Below, in pieces: positions 1 to 7,200 of a stretch of 64,000 nt of DNA (position 1 is its first letter; the number at the start of each line of letters is the position of its first letter). The position numbers and the translations under genes are program-made. The notes below the pieces were generated by a model. It did no database searches and was not told the origin of the DNA. It saw nothing but the letters and a program-made list of their open reading frames with translations. Origin of the DNA: Lachnospiraceae bacterium (GTDB taxonomy: Bacteria > Bacillota > Clostridia > Lachnospirales > Lachnospiraceae); NCBI GenBank assembly GCA_017387565.1, contig JAFOEY010000027.1:1-64000 (forward strand). The letters are read 5' to 3'.

Positions 1-141
1 AGTATGACTTTGGGACCCGCAAAACATGAGAAAGTAGCCCGATTAGGGCGGATTTCGATTGTTTACGGATTGCGAGAGCACAAAGTGCGTAGCAATCCGT
101 TGGTATCATGGGGGCAAAATACCTTTTGACCCCAACATCAT
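1..141 (+). repeat. Dispersed four-hairpin element, copy 1 (left part cut by window edge)
   Basis: These 141 bases match 19875-20015 with only three differences that I can see, in the same orientation. The copy contains the inverted pair CGGATTGC/GCAATCCG enclosing GCAC-AAA-GTGC, and the terminal pair GGGGGCAAAA/TTTTGACCCC. It ends in CATCAT nine bases before the stop codon of the mannose-1-phosphate guanylyltransferase gene. Its first 46 bases lie outside the window. Confidence 0.9.
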
Positions 142-149
142 ATCATTCC

Positions 150-1241
150 TTATAAATATTGGTCTTTCCCCTGCTCTTTTAAGGTTTCAACAACCGTCTT
201 TACATCCTGCGCACGGTCTTTGGGACAAATTAAAAGTGCATCCGCAGTCTGTACAATAATCATGTCAGACAGTCCAATGGTTGCAATCATCTTGTCATTA
301 CCATATACAATACAGTCCCTGGTATCTAACAATAATTGTTCACCATATGCCACATTTCCATTCTCATCAGCATCTTTCATGATATTTAACATGTCCAGAC
401 TTCCAATATCATTCCAGCCAAACTCACCGGAAATAACCAATACATTGTCTGCTCTTTCCATGATACCGTAATCGATGGAAATTTTCGGAATAACCGGATA
501 GACTTCTTCAATCACTTTTTTCTCATCCGCTGTATTCATGGCATCGCCAATCTTTACAAGACATGCATATACATCCGGAAGTAATTTTTCCATATAGGAC
601 AAAATGGTAGAAGCTTTCCAGATAAACATACCGCTGTTCCATGAATATCCGCCTTCCGCAAGATATTTTTTGGCTGTTTCCAGATCCGGTTTTTCCACAA
701 ACTCTTCTACCTGAGAATAGGTTTTGTGATTTGCATCTCCGATTTCGGTCACACTGTTGGCCTTTGCTTTGATATAACCATAGCCGGTCGCCGGAAAAGA
801 AGGATTAATTCCAATTGTTACCAGTGCATCCATTTTTTCTGCGGTTTCGATTGCAGCATTGATAATAGAGGTAAACTCGGTTTCATCTTTAATAAAATGA
901 TCCGAAGGCACGATTACCATCACACCGTCGTTATGCTTTTTCACAATCTCCATTGCCGCATATCCGATGCATGCCGCTGTATTTCTGGCTGCAGGCTCTG
1001 AAAGAATATGATCCGGTTTCATTTTGCCGGTTGTCTCTTCTGCCATTAATTTCGCCTGAGTCACATTGGTTACGATAAAAAGATTATCTCTGTCAATGCT
1101 TTTGGCAAGACGGTCTAATGTCTCATTAACCATCAAATCTTTGCCGCTTAAATTCAACAACTGTTTGGGTCTTTCTTTTCTGCTTAAAGGCCAAAAACGG
1201 GTTCCACCGCCTCCTGCCATAACTACTCCGAATTTGTTCAT
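150..1241 (-). CDS. manC: Mannose-1-phosphate guanylyltransferase (GDP-mannose pyrophosphorylase)
   Basis: This cytoplasmic enzyme converts mannose-1-phosphate and GTP to GDP-mannose, the precursor of GDP-fucose. The N-terminal nucleotide-binding signature AGGGGTRFWPLSRKERPKQ is at residues 9-27, and the internal VEKP and WNSGMF blocks are typical of the family. The 363 aa length fits the short form that lacks the C-terminal isomerase domain of bifunctional ManC. I chose the ATG at 1241 because AGAGG lies at the right distance upstream. A start eight codons earlier at 1265 has no such site. The gene follows GDP-fucose synthase on the same strand with a gap of about 115 bp, so the two are probably cotranscribed. 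GDP-mannose 4,6-dehydratase, the step between them, is not in the window. The exact symbol (manC or gmp) is a family-level choice. Confidence 0.88.
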   Translation of the reverse strand: MNKFGVVMAGGGGTRFWPLSRKERPKQLLNLSGKDLMVNETLDRLAKSIDRDNLFIVTNVTQAKLMAEETTGKMKPDHILSEPAARNTAACIGYAAMEIVKKHNDGVMVIVPSDHFIKDETEFTSIINAAIETAEKMDALVTIGINPSFPATGYGYIKAKANSVTEIGDANHKTYSQVEEFVEKPDLETAKKYLAEGGYSWNSGMFIWKASTILSYMEKLLPDVYACLVKIGDAMNTADEKKVIEEVYPVIPKISIDYGIMERADNVLVISGEFGWNDIGSLDMLNIMKDADENGNVAYGEQLLLDTRDCIVYGNDKMIATIGLSDMIIVQTADALLICPKDRAQDVKTVVETLKEQGKDQYL

Positions 1242-1355
1242 TTGTTTTCCTCTATACTTTCTCAATTATATTATGTCTAACAAGCTCTTTATATCATTTA
1301 CCACCGGCAAAGTCTCCTGAATATTGCCAGACAAATTATATTTTTATTCTCCATC

Positions 1356-2306
1356 TTATCTGCCATTCATACGGGCATGATCCACATTTTCTTTAAACCA
1401 TTCGTAGGCAAGTTTTACTCCCTCTTCGAGTTCAACCTTGTGTGTCCATCCTAACTCATGGAGCTTGGTTACATCAGTTAATTTACGTGGAGTACCGTCC
1501 GGCATAGATGAATTCCATACAATTTCACCTTCAAATCCAACTGTCCTTTTGACAAGCTCTGCCAGTTCTTTGATTGTAAGCTCTTTTCCGGTTCCGATAT
1601 TTACATGTTGCTCACCTTCGTAATTTTCCAAAAGGAATACGCAGGCATCTGCCATGTCATCCACATATAAAAACTCACGAAGCGGAGAACCCGTTCCCCA
1701 TAATTCCACACTGGGAGCATTTTGCATCTTTGCTTCATGGAATTTGCGGATCATGGCCGGCAAAACATGCGAGCCTTTTAAATCATAGTTATCATATGGT
1801 CCGTATAAATTCGTAGGCATGCAACTGATAAAATTATCCCCATACTGACGCTTGAAATATTTACACATCTGCATTCCGGAAATCTTGGCAATCGCATAAG
1901 CCTCATTAGTCTGCTCAAGAGGTCCGGTTAACAATGCATCTTCCACAATGGGTTGCGGTGCCATTTTAGGATAAATACAGGTACTTCCTAAAAACAGTAA
2001 TTTTTTAACCTTATAATCATGGCAGCACTTAATCACGTTGCACTGAACCTGCATATTATCCCATGCAAAATCCGCAGGAGCTGTATTATTTGCATTAATT
2101 CCCCCTACCTTTGCGGCTGCAAGAACAACCACATCCGGCTTTTCTTCTTCAAAAAAAGCCCTGACAGCTGCCTGATCTGTCAGTTCTAATTCCTGATGTG
2201 TTCTGCCGACTATATTGGTATAACCCTTGGACTTCAGATTGCGCACAATGGCACTTCCAACCAGCCCTCTGTGTCCGGCCACATAAATTTTGTCTGTTTT
2301 GTTCAT
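1356..2306 (-). CDS. fcl: GDP-L-fucose synthase
   Basis: This extended short-chain dehydrogenase epimerises and reduces GDP-4-keto-6-deoxymannose to GDP-L-fucose. The NADP-binding motif GHRGLVG is at residues 11-17. GSTC is at 107-110, and the catalytic pair of the YAIAK motif is Tyr137 and Lys141. The 316 aa length is normal for the family. A strong AAGGAAGG site precedes the ATG. It is divergent from the AraC regulator at 2561, with 254 bp of shared regulatory region between them. GDP-fucose made here could feed the fucosyltransferase-like protein at 39054-39842. The dehydratase gmd that should supply its substrate is not seen and may lie outside the window. Confidence 0.93.
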   Translation of the reverse strand: MNKTDKIYVAGHRGLVGSAIVRNLKSKGYTNIVGRTHQELELTDQAAVRAFFEEEKPDVVVLAAAKVGGINANNTAPADFAWDNMQVQCNVIKCCHDYKVKKLLFLGSTCIYPKMAPQPIVEDALLTGPLEQTNEAYAIAKISGMQMCKYFKRQYGDNFISCMPTNLYGPYDNYDLKGSHVLPAMIRKFHEAKMQNAPSVELWGTGSPLREFLYVDDMADACVFLLENYEGEQHVNIGTGKELTIKELAELVKRTVGFEGEIVWNSSMPDGTPRKLTDVTKLHELGWTHKVELEEGVKLAYEWFKENVDHARMNGR

Positions 2307-2387
2307 GTTATCTAACCTTCCTTAATAGAAAATTTTTTCTGATTTCTGTTCACGCATTCTCAATTTTTCTGCGAGCTATATAATGAT

Positions 2388-2421
2388 GATATCAGGATTG
2401 CACCTTTTGCTCCCACATCAT
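2388..2421 (+). repeat. Decayed right end of the dispersed element
   Basis: The stretch ending CACCTTTTGCTCCCACATCAT resembles the element's right end (ACCTTTTGATCCCAACATCAT in copy 2), with a deletion before it. It sits in the divergent fcl/araC intergenic region. Similarity is short, so this is a moderate call. Confidence 0.45.
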
Positions 2422-2442
2422 AATGATGTGAAAAAGCAATCC
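2396..2442. promoter_or_regulatory. Nested palindromes between fcl and araC (candidate operator)
   Basis: A perfect palindrome, CACATCATAATGATGTG (8+1+8), lies at 2414-2430. It is enclosed by a second inverted pair, GGATTGC at 2396-2402 and GCAATCC at 2436-2442. The position in a divergent gap next to a transcriptional regulator suggests an operator or the folded remnant of a mobile repeat. I cannot tell which. Confidence 0.45.
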
Positions 2443-2483
2443 AAACTATAGATTAATTTACTTCTATATCAAATAGAAAGCAA

Positions 2484-2512
2484 TAGACAATTTTGCTACA
2501 AAATAGTAAAAT
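2484..2512 (+). promoter_or_regulatory. Promoter of the AraC regulator gene
   Basis: TAGACA at 2484-2489 and TAAAAT at 2507-2512 are separated by exactly 17 bp, each matching five of six consensus positions. The spacer contains the inverted repeat ATTTTG-CTA-CAAAAT, a possible autoregulatory site. The predicted start is near 2519, giving a leader of about 40 nt. Confidence 0.65.
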
Positions 2513-2560
2513 ATTGCTGTAGCTTTATTTGTAAAGAATTTGCTTATTTTGGGAGTTTTT

Positions 2561-3403
2561 ATGAAAAGAAATCATTCAAATCGTATCATTTCCACACCAT
2601 CCTCCTATGCAAAGGATCATTATCTTTATGTTCAGGAAACCGGAACTTTGCAGAGTCTGGAACCACATATCAGCCGAAGGGAACACCTACAGTCTCTTTT
2701 ATTTTTTATTGTTACGAAGGGCAGCGGTTACTTAACACTGCGTGATAAACGTTTCCATATACAGAGCGGTGATTGTATTTTTATCAACTGTCTGGATGAA
2801 TATTCACACGAAAGCAGTCCGGATGATCCATGGGAGCTTAGCTGGGTACATTTTTACGGAAAAGATGCATCAGAAATATACAGACATTATACGGAGCAGG
2901 ACGGTAATATCATTTTTCATCCCATGGATTCTTCGCCTTTTTTGACATCTCTTCATAATATATATGAAGAATTAAGCATAAAACATACATGTTTTGAGCA
3001 AAAATGTCATAAATATCTGACCGATATTATCACTCTCTGCTATATAGAAAACAGTGATACAACCAAAAACGCACGTGCGTCAAATTTGGACAAGGTGATT
3101 GCAGTCCGTGATTATCTGGACGAAAATTACAGTCGGGATATTGATTTAGACTATCTGGAATCTGCTTTTTTTATCAGCAAATTTCATCTTTCAAGAGAAT
3201 TTAAAAAACTAACGGGTGTCACCATTATCAATTATCTGAATTCTCGTCGTATCAGCGAAGCCAAAAAGATGCTCCGCTTTACCGAGCAGTCAATTGGGGC
3301 CATTGCAATTTCCTGTGGCATTCCGGATGTCAACTATTTCACCAAGGTTTTTGTAAAATACGAATCCATGACGCCCAGCAGCTATCGGAAATTGTGGCAT
3401 TAA
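2561..3403 (+). CDS. AraC-family transcriptional regulator
   Basis: The protein has an N-terminal cupin-like ligand-binding half (about residues 10-150) with the motif SGDCIFINCLDEYS. The C-terminal half is a pair of helix-turn-helix units (about 175-280), including FHLSREFKKLTGVT and the family-typical ending VNYFTKVFVKYESMTPSSYRK. I chose ATG 2561 because GGGAG lies six bases upstream; an in-frame ATG at 2540 lacks a site. Such proteins usually sense a sugar or related ligand and control neighbouring genes. Targets here could be the divergent GDP-fucose genes or the + strand acyl-transfer cluster that begins 0.9 kb downstream. Neither is proven. Confidence 0.9.
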   Translation: MKRNHSNRIISTPSSYAKDHYLYVQETGTLQSLEPHISRREHLQSLLFFIVTKGSGYLTLRDKRFHIQSGDCIFINCLDEYSHESSPDDPWELSWVHFYGKDASEIYRHYTEQDGNIIFHPMDSSPFLTSLHNIYEELSIKHTCFEQKCHKYLTDIITLCYIENSDTTKNARASNLDKVIAVRDYLDENYSRDIDLDYLESAFFISKFHLSREFKKLTGVTIINYLNSRRISEAKKMLRFTEQSIGAIAISCGIPDVNYFTKVFVKYESMTPSSYRKLWH

Positions 3404-3440
3404 TTTGATTCTTTTTTGCTTTTGTTTCCTGTCTTTATTT

Positions 3441-3560
3441 CCGTTATTGTTTTGGTTTCTCCATTTGTATTTCTCATTCCGTTCCTGTTTTGGTTTCTCT
3501 TTTTGGATTTCTTTTTCCGTTCCTGTTTTCATTTTCTCTTTTTCGGCGTCTCTTTTTCTT
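3441..3560. repeat. 38-bp degenerate tandem repeat, about three copies
   Basis: The units start at 3441, 3479 and 3517, a constant 38-bp spacing. They share a core of the type CCGTTCCTGTTTTGGTTTCT. The array fills most of the 244-bp gap between the AraC regulator and the yuiD-like gene, and is strongly pyrimidine-biased on the + strand. Open frames through it code only low-complexity peptide and are not called. Confidence 0.8.
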
Positions 3561-3562
3561 TG

Positions 3563-3591
3563 TTGTAGAAAACGGACGACTTTGCTATAAT
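3563..3591 (+). promoter_or_regulatory. Promoter of the yuiD-like gene
   Basis: TTGTAG (3563-3568) and TATAAT (3586-3591) are 17 bp apart, with an extended TG before the -10. The leader then contains a perfect 7-bp hairpin, TTGCGTT/AACGCAA (3612-3631), directly before the AAGGGGG ribosome site, which could modulate initiation. Confidence 0.75.
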
Positions 3592-3647
3592 GTTTATGGA
3601 AATTTTATAAATTGCGTTCGTTTTAACGCAAAGGGGGCATTAATCCG

Positions 3648-4112
3648 ATGAATATTATTCTTGATATACTTAACAACCCACTTTTTGCCAGCGCCGCACT
3701 GGGGTGGTTTGTAGCTCAGTTTTTAAAAATGATTATATATTTAATTGTCAATAAGGAATTTCGATTTGAACGTTTTCTGGGAAACGGCGGAATGCCCAGT
3801 TCGCATTCGGCAACTGTATGCGCGTTAGCAACCGCTACCGGCCTGCATTATGGTTTTTCAGGATTCGAGTTTCCTATGGTTGCTTTTTTTGCCATCATTG
3901 TTATGAACGATGCTATGGGCGTGCGTCTGGAAACAGGAAAACAGGCAAAAATTATTAACGATATGCTGTTAATGTTTAAAGAAATGCCACAATGGAAGCC
4001 TTCTAAAGCCCATGAACATCTGAAGGAATTTGTGGGACATACTCCCATTCAGATTTTTGTTGGTGCAGTTTTGGGAATCAGCATTGCAATTATTTACTAT
4101 AATGTGATGTAG
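3648..4112 (+). CDS. yuiD: Divergent PAP2-family membrane protein (DUF212, YuiD-like)
   Basis: This 154 aa integral membrane protein has the signature GGMPSSHSAT (about residues 46-55), which marks the DUF212/YuiD family, a divergent acid phosphatase/vanadium haloperoxidase (PAP2) group. Hydrophobic segments lie near residues 10-33, 55-90 and 133-152. The helix between them carries MNDAMGVRLETGKQA. Its substrate is unknown; a lipid or isoprenoid phosphate is reasonable for the fold. It is the first of five consecutive + strand genes and has its own promoter. I infer no firm functional tie to the downstream acyl-transfer cluster, because a decayed repeat separates them. Confidence 0.85.
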   Translation: MNIILDILNNPLFASAALGWFVAQFLKMIIYLIVNKEFRFERFLGNGGMPSSHSATVCALATATGLHYGFSGFEFPMVAFFAIIVMNDAMGVRLETGKQAKIINDMLLMFKEMPQWKPSKAHEHLKEFVGHTPIQIFVGAVLGISIAIIYYNVM

Positions 4113-4151
4113 TTTATTGAAATGTCGCAAGATTGTTGTGGTATTTTTGTC

Positions 4152-4227
4152 AGATGATGTTGGAAAACAACAGATTGCTGCGCACTTTCATGCGATCATG
4201 AAAAGTATGATGACCCCGGTATCATCA
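4152..4227 (-). repeat. Internally deleted copy of the dispersed element, inverted
   Basis: Read on the - strand, the sequence starts like the element's left end (GATGATACCGGGGTCATCATAC...) and includes TTTCATG-ATC-GCATGAAA. It then jumps to a CAGATTGCTGCGCAC-like block and an ATGATGTTGG-like right end. About 110 bp of the 187-bp element is missing. It lies in the gap upstream of the SGNH gene. Confidence 0.7.
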
Positions 4228-4276
4228 GATTACTGTATTTTAAATAATAATAAATTTGCGAAAGAAGAAGCTTTTT

Positions 4277-5428
4277 ATGCAAAGTAAGCCATTAACAAAG
4301 ACAGCTGTCATGAAAACAGCTGTTTTTAGTCTGTTGATTATCATTATTACCTGTTATGTGACCAAACTGGTGGTTCCCAAATTTTTATTGGAAAACTCCA
4401 GCTGGCCATCCACGTCTACCTTTACCCAGTTTTATGAAATGGAAGAAAACACGGTTGATGTTTTATTTGTTGGAAGCAGCTGCATGTCTACAGCCGGTAT
4501 TCCCCAGTACTTGTATGACAAAAACGGAATTGTCAGCTATAATCTGGCATCTCCTGAACAGACCCTGATCACTTCCTATTACTGGTTGGAAGAAGCACTT
4601 CGTTTTCAGTCTCCTTCTGTTGTATTTCTGGATAATCAGATGCTGTTTACCTTTTATGAAGATGAGCCGCTCAATTTTAAAGAGCCGGGACAACGCAAGG
4701 ATTTCGACTACATGAAATGGTCCAAAGTCAAAATGACCGCAGTTCATGACATTTGCTCTTTGGATTCATCCCAGTCCGAATTAAGCTATTATCTTCCTTT
4801 TGTGCGTTATCATGATCGATGGAAAGAACTGGGAAAACCGGACTTTACCTACACTCCCAGTAAACTATATGGGTTTGCACCTCTTTATGGCAGCCTGCAT
4901 GAAGAAGGCGAGGCTGATTTTGTTCCACTGGAAAATACGAATGTAGCTGCTATAGATTTCTCAAATAATTCAAATATCACAAATGTTTCTATATCAACTA
5001 CAGACGAAACCGATTCAAAAACAGTTGTAACCACCGCTACATCAGATGAGAACATCCTGCCCCTGATGCAGGAATATATGGATAAAATCGTAGCCCTTTG
5101 CAAAGAAAAAAATATTCGTCTTGTTCTTGTAACTACGGTTGCTCCCATTCAGACTCAGGCCCGCCACGATTTAACGGCTCAGTACGCAGCCGCTAACAAT
5201 CTGACTTATTTGGATTTCAATACGAAAGAACTATACGAAGCAACGCAGATGGATTATTTCACAGATTGCTACGATACTCATCATATGACCATTTCAGGTG
5301 GCGAGAAAATTTCGGATTATCTGGCCGATTTTGTACTTTCCGAAGGTCTTGCCACTCCGAAAACTTCATCTGATTTCGATAGCACGAAACAATATTACCG
5401 GGATTTTCTGACAGATTTATATCAATAA
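4277..5428 (+). CDS. Membrane-anchored SGNH-fold protein, DltD/AlgX-like
   Basis: The 383 aa protein has one N-terminal membrane segment (about residues 13-33) and a large extracellular domain. Features of the SGNH esterase fold are VLFVGSSCMS (Gly66-Ser67-Ser68), resembling the GSS nucleophile block of DltD, and DTHHMT (Asp333 to His336) near the C-terminus, resembling its Asp-x-x-His. Such proteins work with MBOAT proteins in D-alanylation (DltD) and alginate acetylation (AlgJ/AlgX), moving acyl groups to an extracellular polymer. The next gene is an MBOAT, which supports that role. I prefer ATG 4277, preceded by GAAGAAG; a TTG seven codons upstream has no ribosome site. The region around residues 205-255 is rich in Ser, Thr and Asn and looks like a linker. 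Confidence 0.8.
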   Translation: MQSKPLTKTAVMKTAVFSLLIIIITCYVTKLVVPKFLLENSSWPSTSTFTQFYEMEENTVDVLFVGSSCMSTAGIPQYLYDKNGIVSYNLASPEQTLITSYYWLEEALRFQSPSVVFLDNQMLFTFYEDEPLNFKEPGQRKDFDYMKWSKVKMTAVHDICSLDSSQSELSYYLPFVRYHDRWKELGKPDFTYTPSKLYGFAPLYGSLHEEGEADFVPLENTNVAAIDFSNNSNITNVSISTTDETDSKTVVTTATSDENILPLMQEYMDKIVALCKEKNIRLVLVTTVAPIQTQARHDLTAQYAAANNLTYLDFNTKELYEATQMDYFTDCYDTHHMTISGGEKISDYLADFVLSEGLATPKTSSDFDSTKQYYRDFLTDLYQ

Positions 5429-5458
5429 ACTTACTCAGATACAATCTGCGAAAAGCCA

Positions 5459-5495
5459 CTCTGAAAGAAATTATCTGAAAGAAATTATCTAAAAG
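5459..5495 (+). repeat. Short 15-bp tandem repeat
   Basis: TCTGAAAGAAATTAT occurs twice in tandem, followed by a partial third unit, in the 121-bp gap between the SGNH and MBOAT genes. No terminator is visible in this gap, so readthrough is likely. Confidence 0.6.
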
Positions 5496-5549
5496 TATTT
5501 TCCTTAAAACAGATAAGTAAAGAATAAATAAACACAAAGGAGAAGAACC

Positions 5550-7175
5550 ATGAGCTTAACATCATTTGATTTTTTTATTATGATTGCATGCACCGTTTGT
5601 CTGTATTACCTTCTCCCGCTAAAATTCCGCTTTCTTGCGCTTCTTGTTTCCAATATCTGGTTTATTTTGCAGGCTGATTCTGTTTTTGCCCTTATCTGCA
5701 TGCTGTTCCCGGCTTTTGTCACGTATGCAGCCGCTAACTATATCAGTAAATGTCGTGAGAAAACTACAAATGCCACGGCAATCATATCTGATATTGATTT
5801 GAATGAAACAAATAAAACGAATGAAGCAAATATAGCAAATAGTAATAAGAGAATAAAACTTGTTTTGACATTATCAATCATCTGTATCGCAGGATTTCTG
5901 ATTGTATTAAAGGATTCGAATTTCTTTATTAATACCTGGAATCTGGTGGCAGGAGTTCTTCACATTCCGCTTAGATTTTCTCAGGTCCATCTTGCGGCTC
6001 CTCTCGGAATTTCTTACTATTCCCTTTCCTGGATAGGGTATCTTCTGGATGTATATTGGGGAATTGCGACAGCAGAAAAAAATATCCTGAAGTTTTCCGT
6101 TATTGCCGGATATTTTCCGCTTTTAACTTCCGGTCCTATCATCCGGTACAAGGACTATTCTGCTTCCATTGTCACCGGACACCGCTTTGATTATGAGAAG
6201 TTTTGTTTTGGACTTCAGCGTATTTTATGGGGGCTGATGAAAAAACTTGTTATTTCATCACGTCTCGCAGTCTATATCAATGCCATTTATGACGGAAACG
6301 GTTATAACTGTTTTGTGGGAACTTATGTCTTGCTGGCAATGGTTTTGTTTGTTTTCCAGCTCTATACCGATTTTTCAGGTTGCATCGATATCATCATCGG
6401 TATTTCAGAAATGCTCGGTATCGATTTGCCGGAAAACTTTGACCTTCCTTTTATTTCCCGCAGTCTTTCCGAATTCTGGAGACGTTGGCATATATCCATC
6501 GGTGCTTTTTTAAGAGATTATATTCTGTATTCCATTTTGAAATCAGCACCTTTTCAAAAATTGGGAACATGGTGCAAAAAGAAATTCGGAAAGAAAACCG
6601 GCAAAAAAATTCCTGTCTGGTGTGGTATGTTAATTTCCTGGTTTTTAATCGGTTTCTGGCATGGCGGATATTGGAATTACATCATCGGCGTCGGTCTGTT
6701 TTTCGGCGTTGTGATTATTCTTGGCGAAATGGTTAAGCCTTTTACAGATAAGCTCATTACCGTATTAAAAGTAAATGTCGATTCCTTTGGTTTTCACTTA
6801 TTTCAGTGTATCCGCACATTTTGTCTGTTTACATTTGGCCTGTCTTTTTTCCGCTCCTACGGCGGCTTTCTGGAAGGTCTGAAAATCTGGCGTTCCGCTT
6901 TATTCGAATTCAGTCCCTGGATCTTTTTTGATGGTTCCCTTCTTTCTTTTGGACTGGATGCCAAAGACTGGCAGATTATTATCTTTTATATGTTGGTTTT
7001 AGCCATTGCCGGCATTGTACGCTATGTAAAAAAAGTTCCCATCCGTGTTCTGATTGCCGGTCAGCCGCTTTTATTACGCTGGATTTTATACATTGCACTT
7101 TTTATTAGCGTCATTTTGTTTGGCTGCTATGGGCCCGGATATGATGCACAGGCATTTATTTACCAGCAGTTTTAA
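5550..7175 (+). CDS. MBOAT-family O-acyltransferase (AlgI/DltB/PatA-like)
   Basis: This polytopic membrane enzyme of 541 aa should move an acyl group from a cytoplasmic carrier across the membrane to an acceptor. The family core is present: SEFWRRWHISIGAFLRDYI with His314, and GFWHGGYWNYI with the invariant His371. About ten or more membrane segments are visible. AAAGGAG lies before the ATG. A hydrophilic, Asn/Thr/Glu-rich insert at about residues 68-103 (ETNKTNEANIANSNK) is not typical of the family and looks repeat-derived. The neighbours are a DltD-like protein upstream, and an FkbH-like protein (25 bp) and an acyl carrier protein downstream. The donor is therefore likely an acyl-ACP rather than acyl-CoA. 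This donor assignment is inference. Confidence 0.9.
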   Translation: MSLTSFDFFIMIACTVCLYYLLPLKFRFLALLVSNIWFILQADSVFALICMLFPAFVTYAAANYISKCREKTTNATAIISDIDLNETNKTNEANIANSNKRIKLVLTLSIICIAGFLIVLKDSNFFINTWNLVAGVLHIPLRFSQVHLAAPLGISYYSLSWIGYLLDVYWGIATAEKNILKFSVIAGYFPLLTSGPIIRYKDYSASIVTGHRFDYEKFCFGLQRILWGLMKKLVISSRLAVYINAIYDGNGYNCFVGTYVLLAMVLFVFQLYTDFSGCIDIIIGISEMLGIDLPENFDLPFISRSLSEFWRRWHISIGAFLRDYILYSILKSAPFQKLGTWCKKKFGKKTGKKIPVWCGMLISWFLIGFWHGGYWNYIIGVGLFFGVVIILGEMVKPFTDKLITVLKVNVDSFGFHLFQCIRTFCLFTFGLSFFRSYGGFLEGLKIWRSALFEFSPWIFFDGSLLSFGLDAKDWQIIIFYMLVLAIAGIVRYVKKVPIRVLIAGQPLLLRWILYIALFISVILFGCYGPGYDAQAFIYQQF

Positions 7176-7200
7176 TTTCAGATATGAGGAGCAAAGTCAT

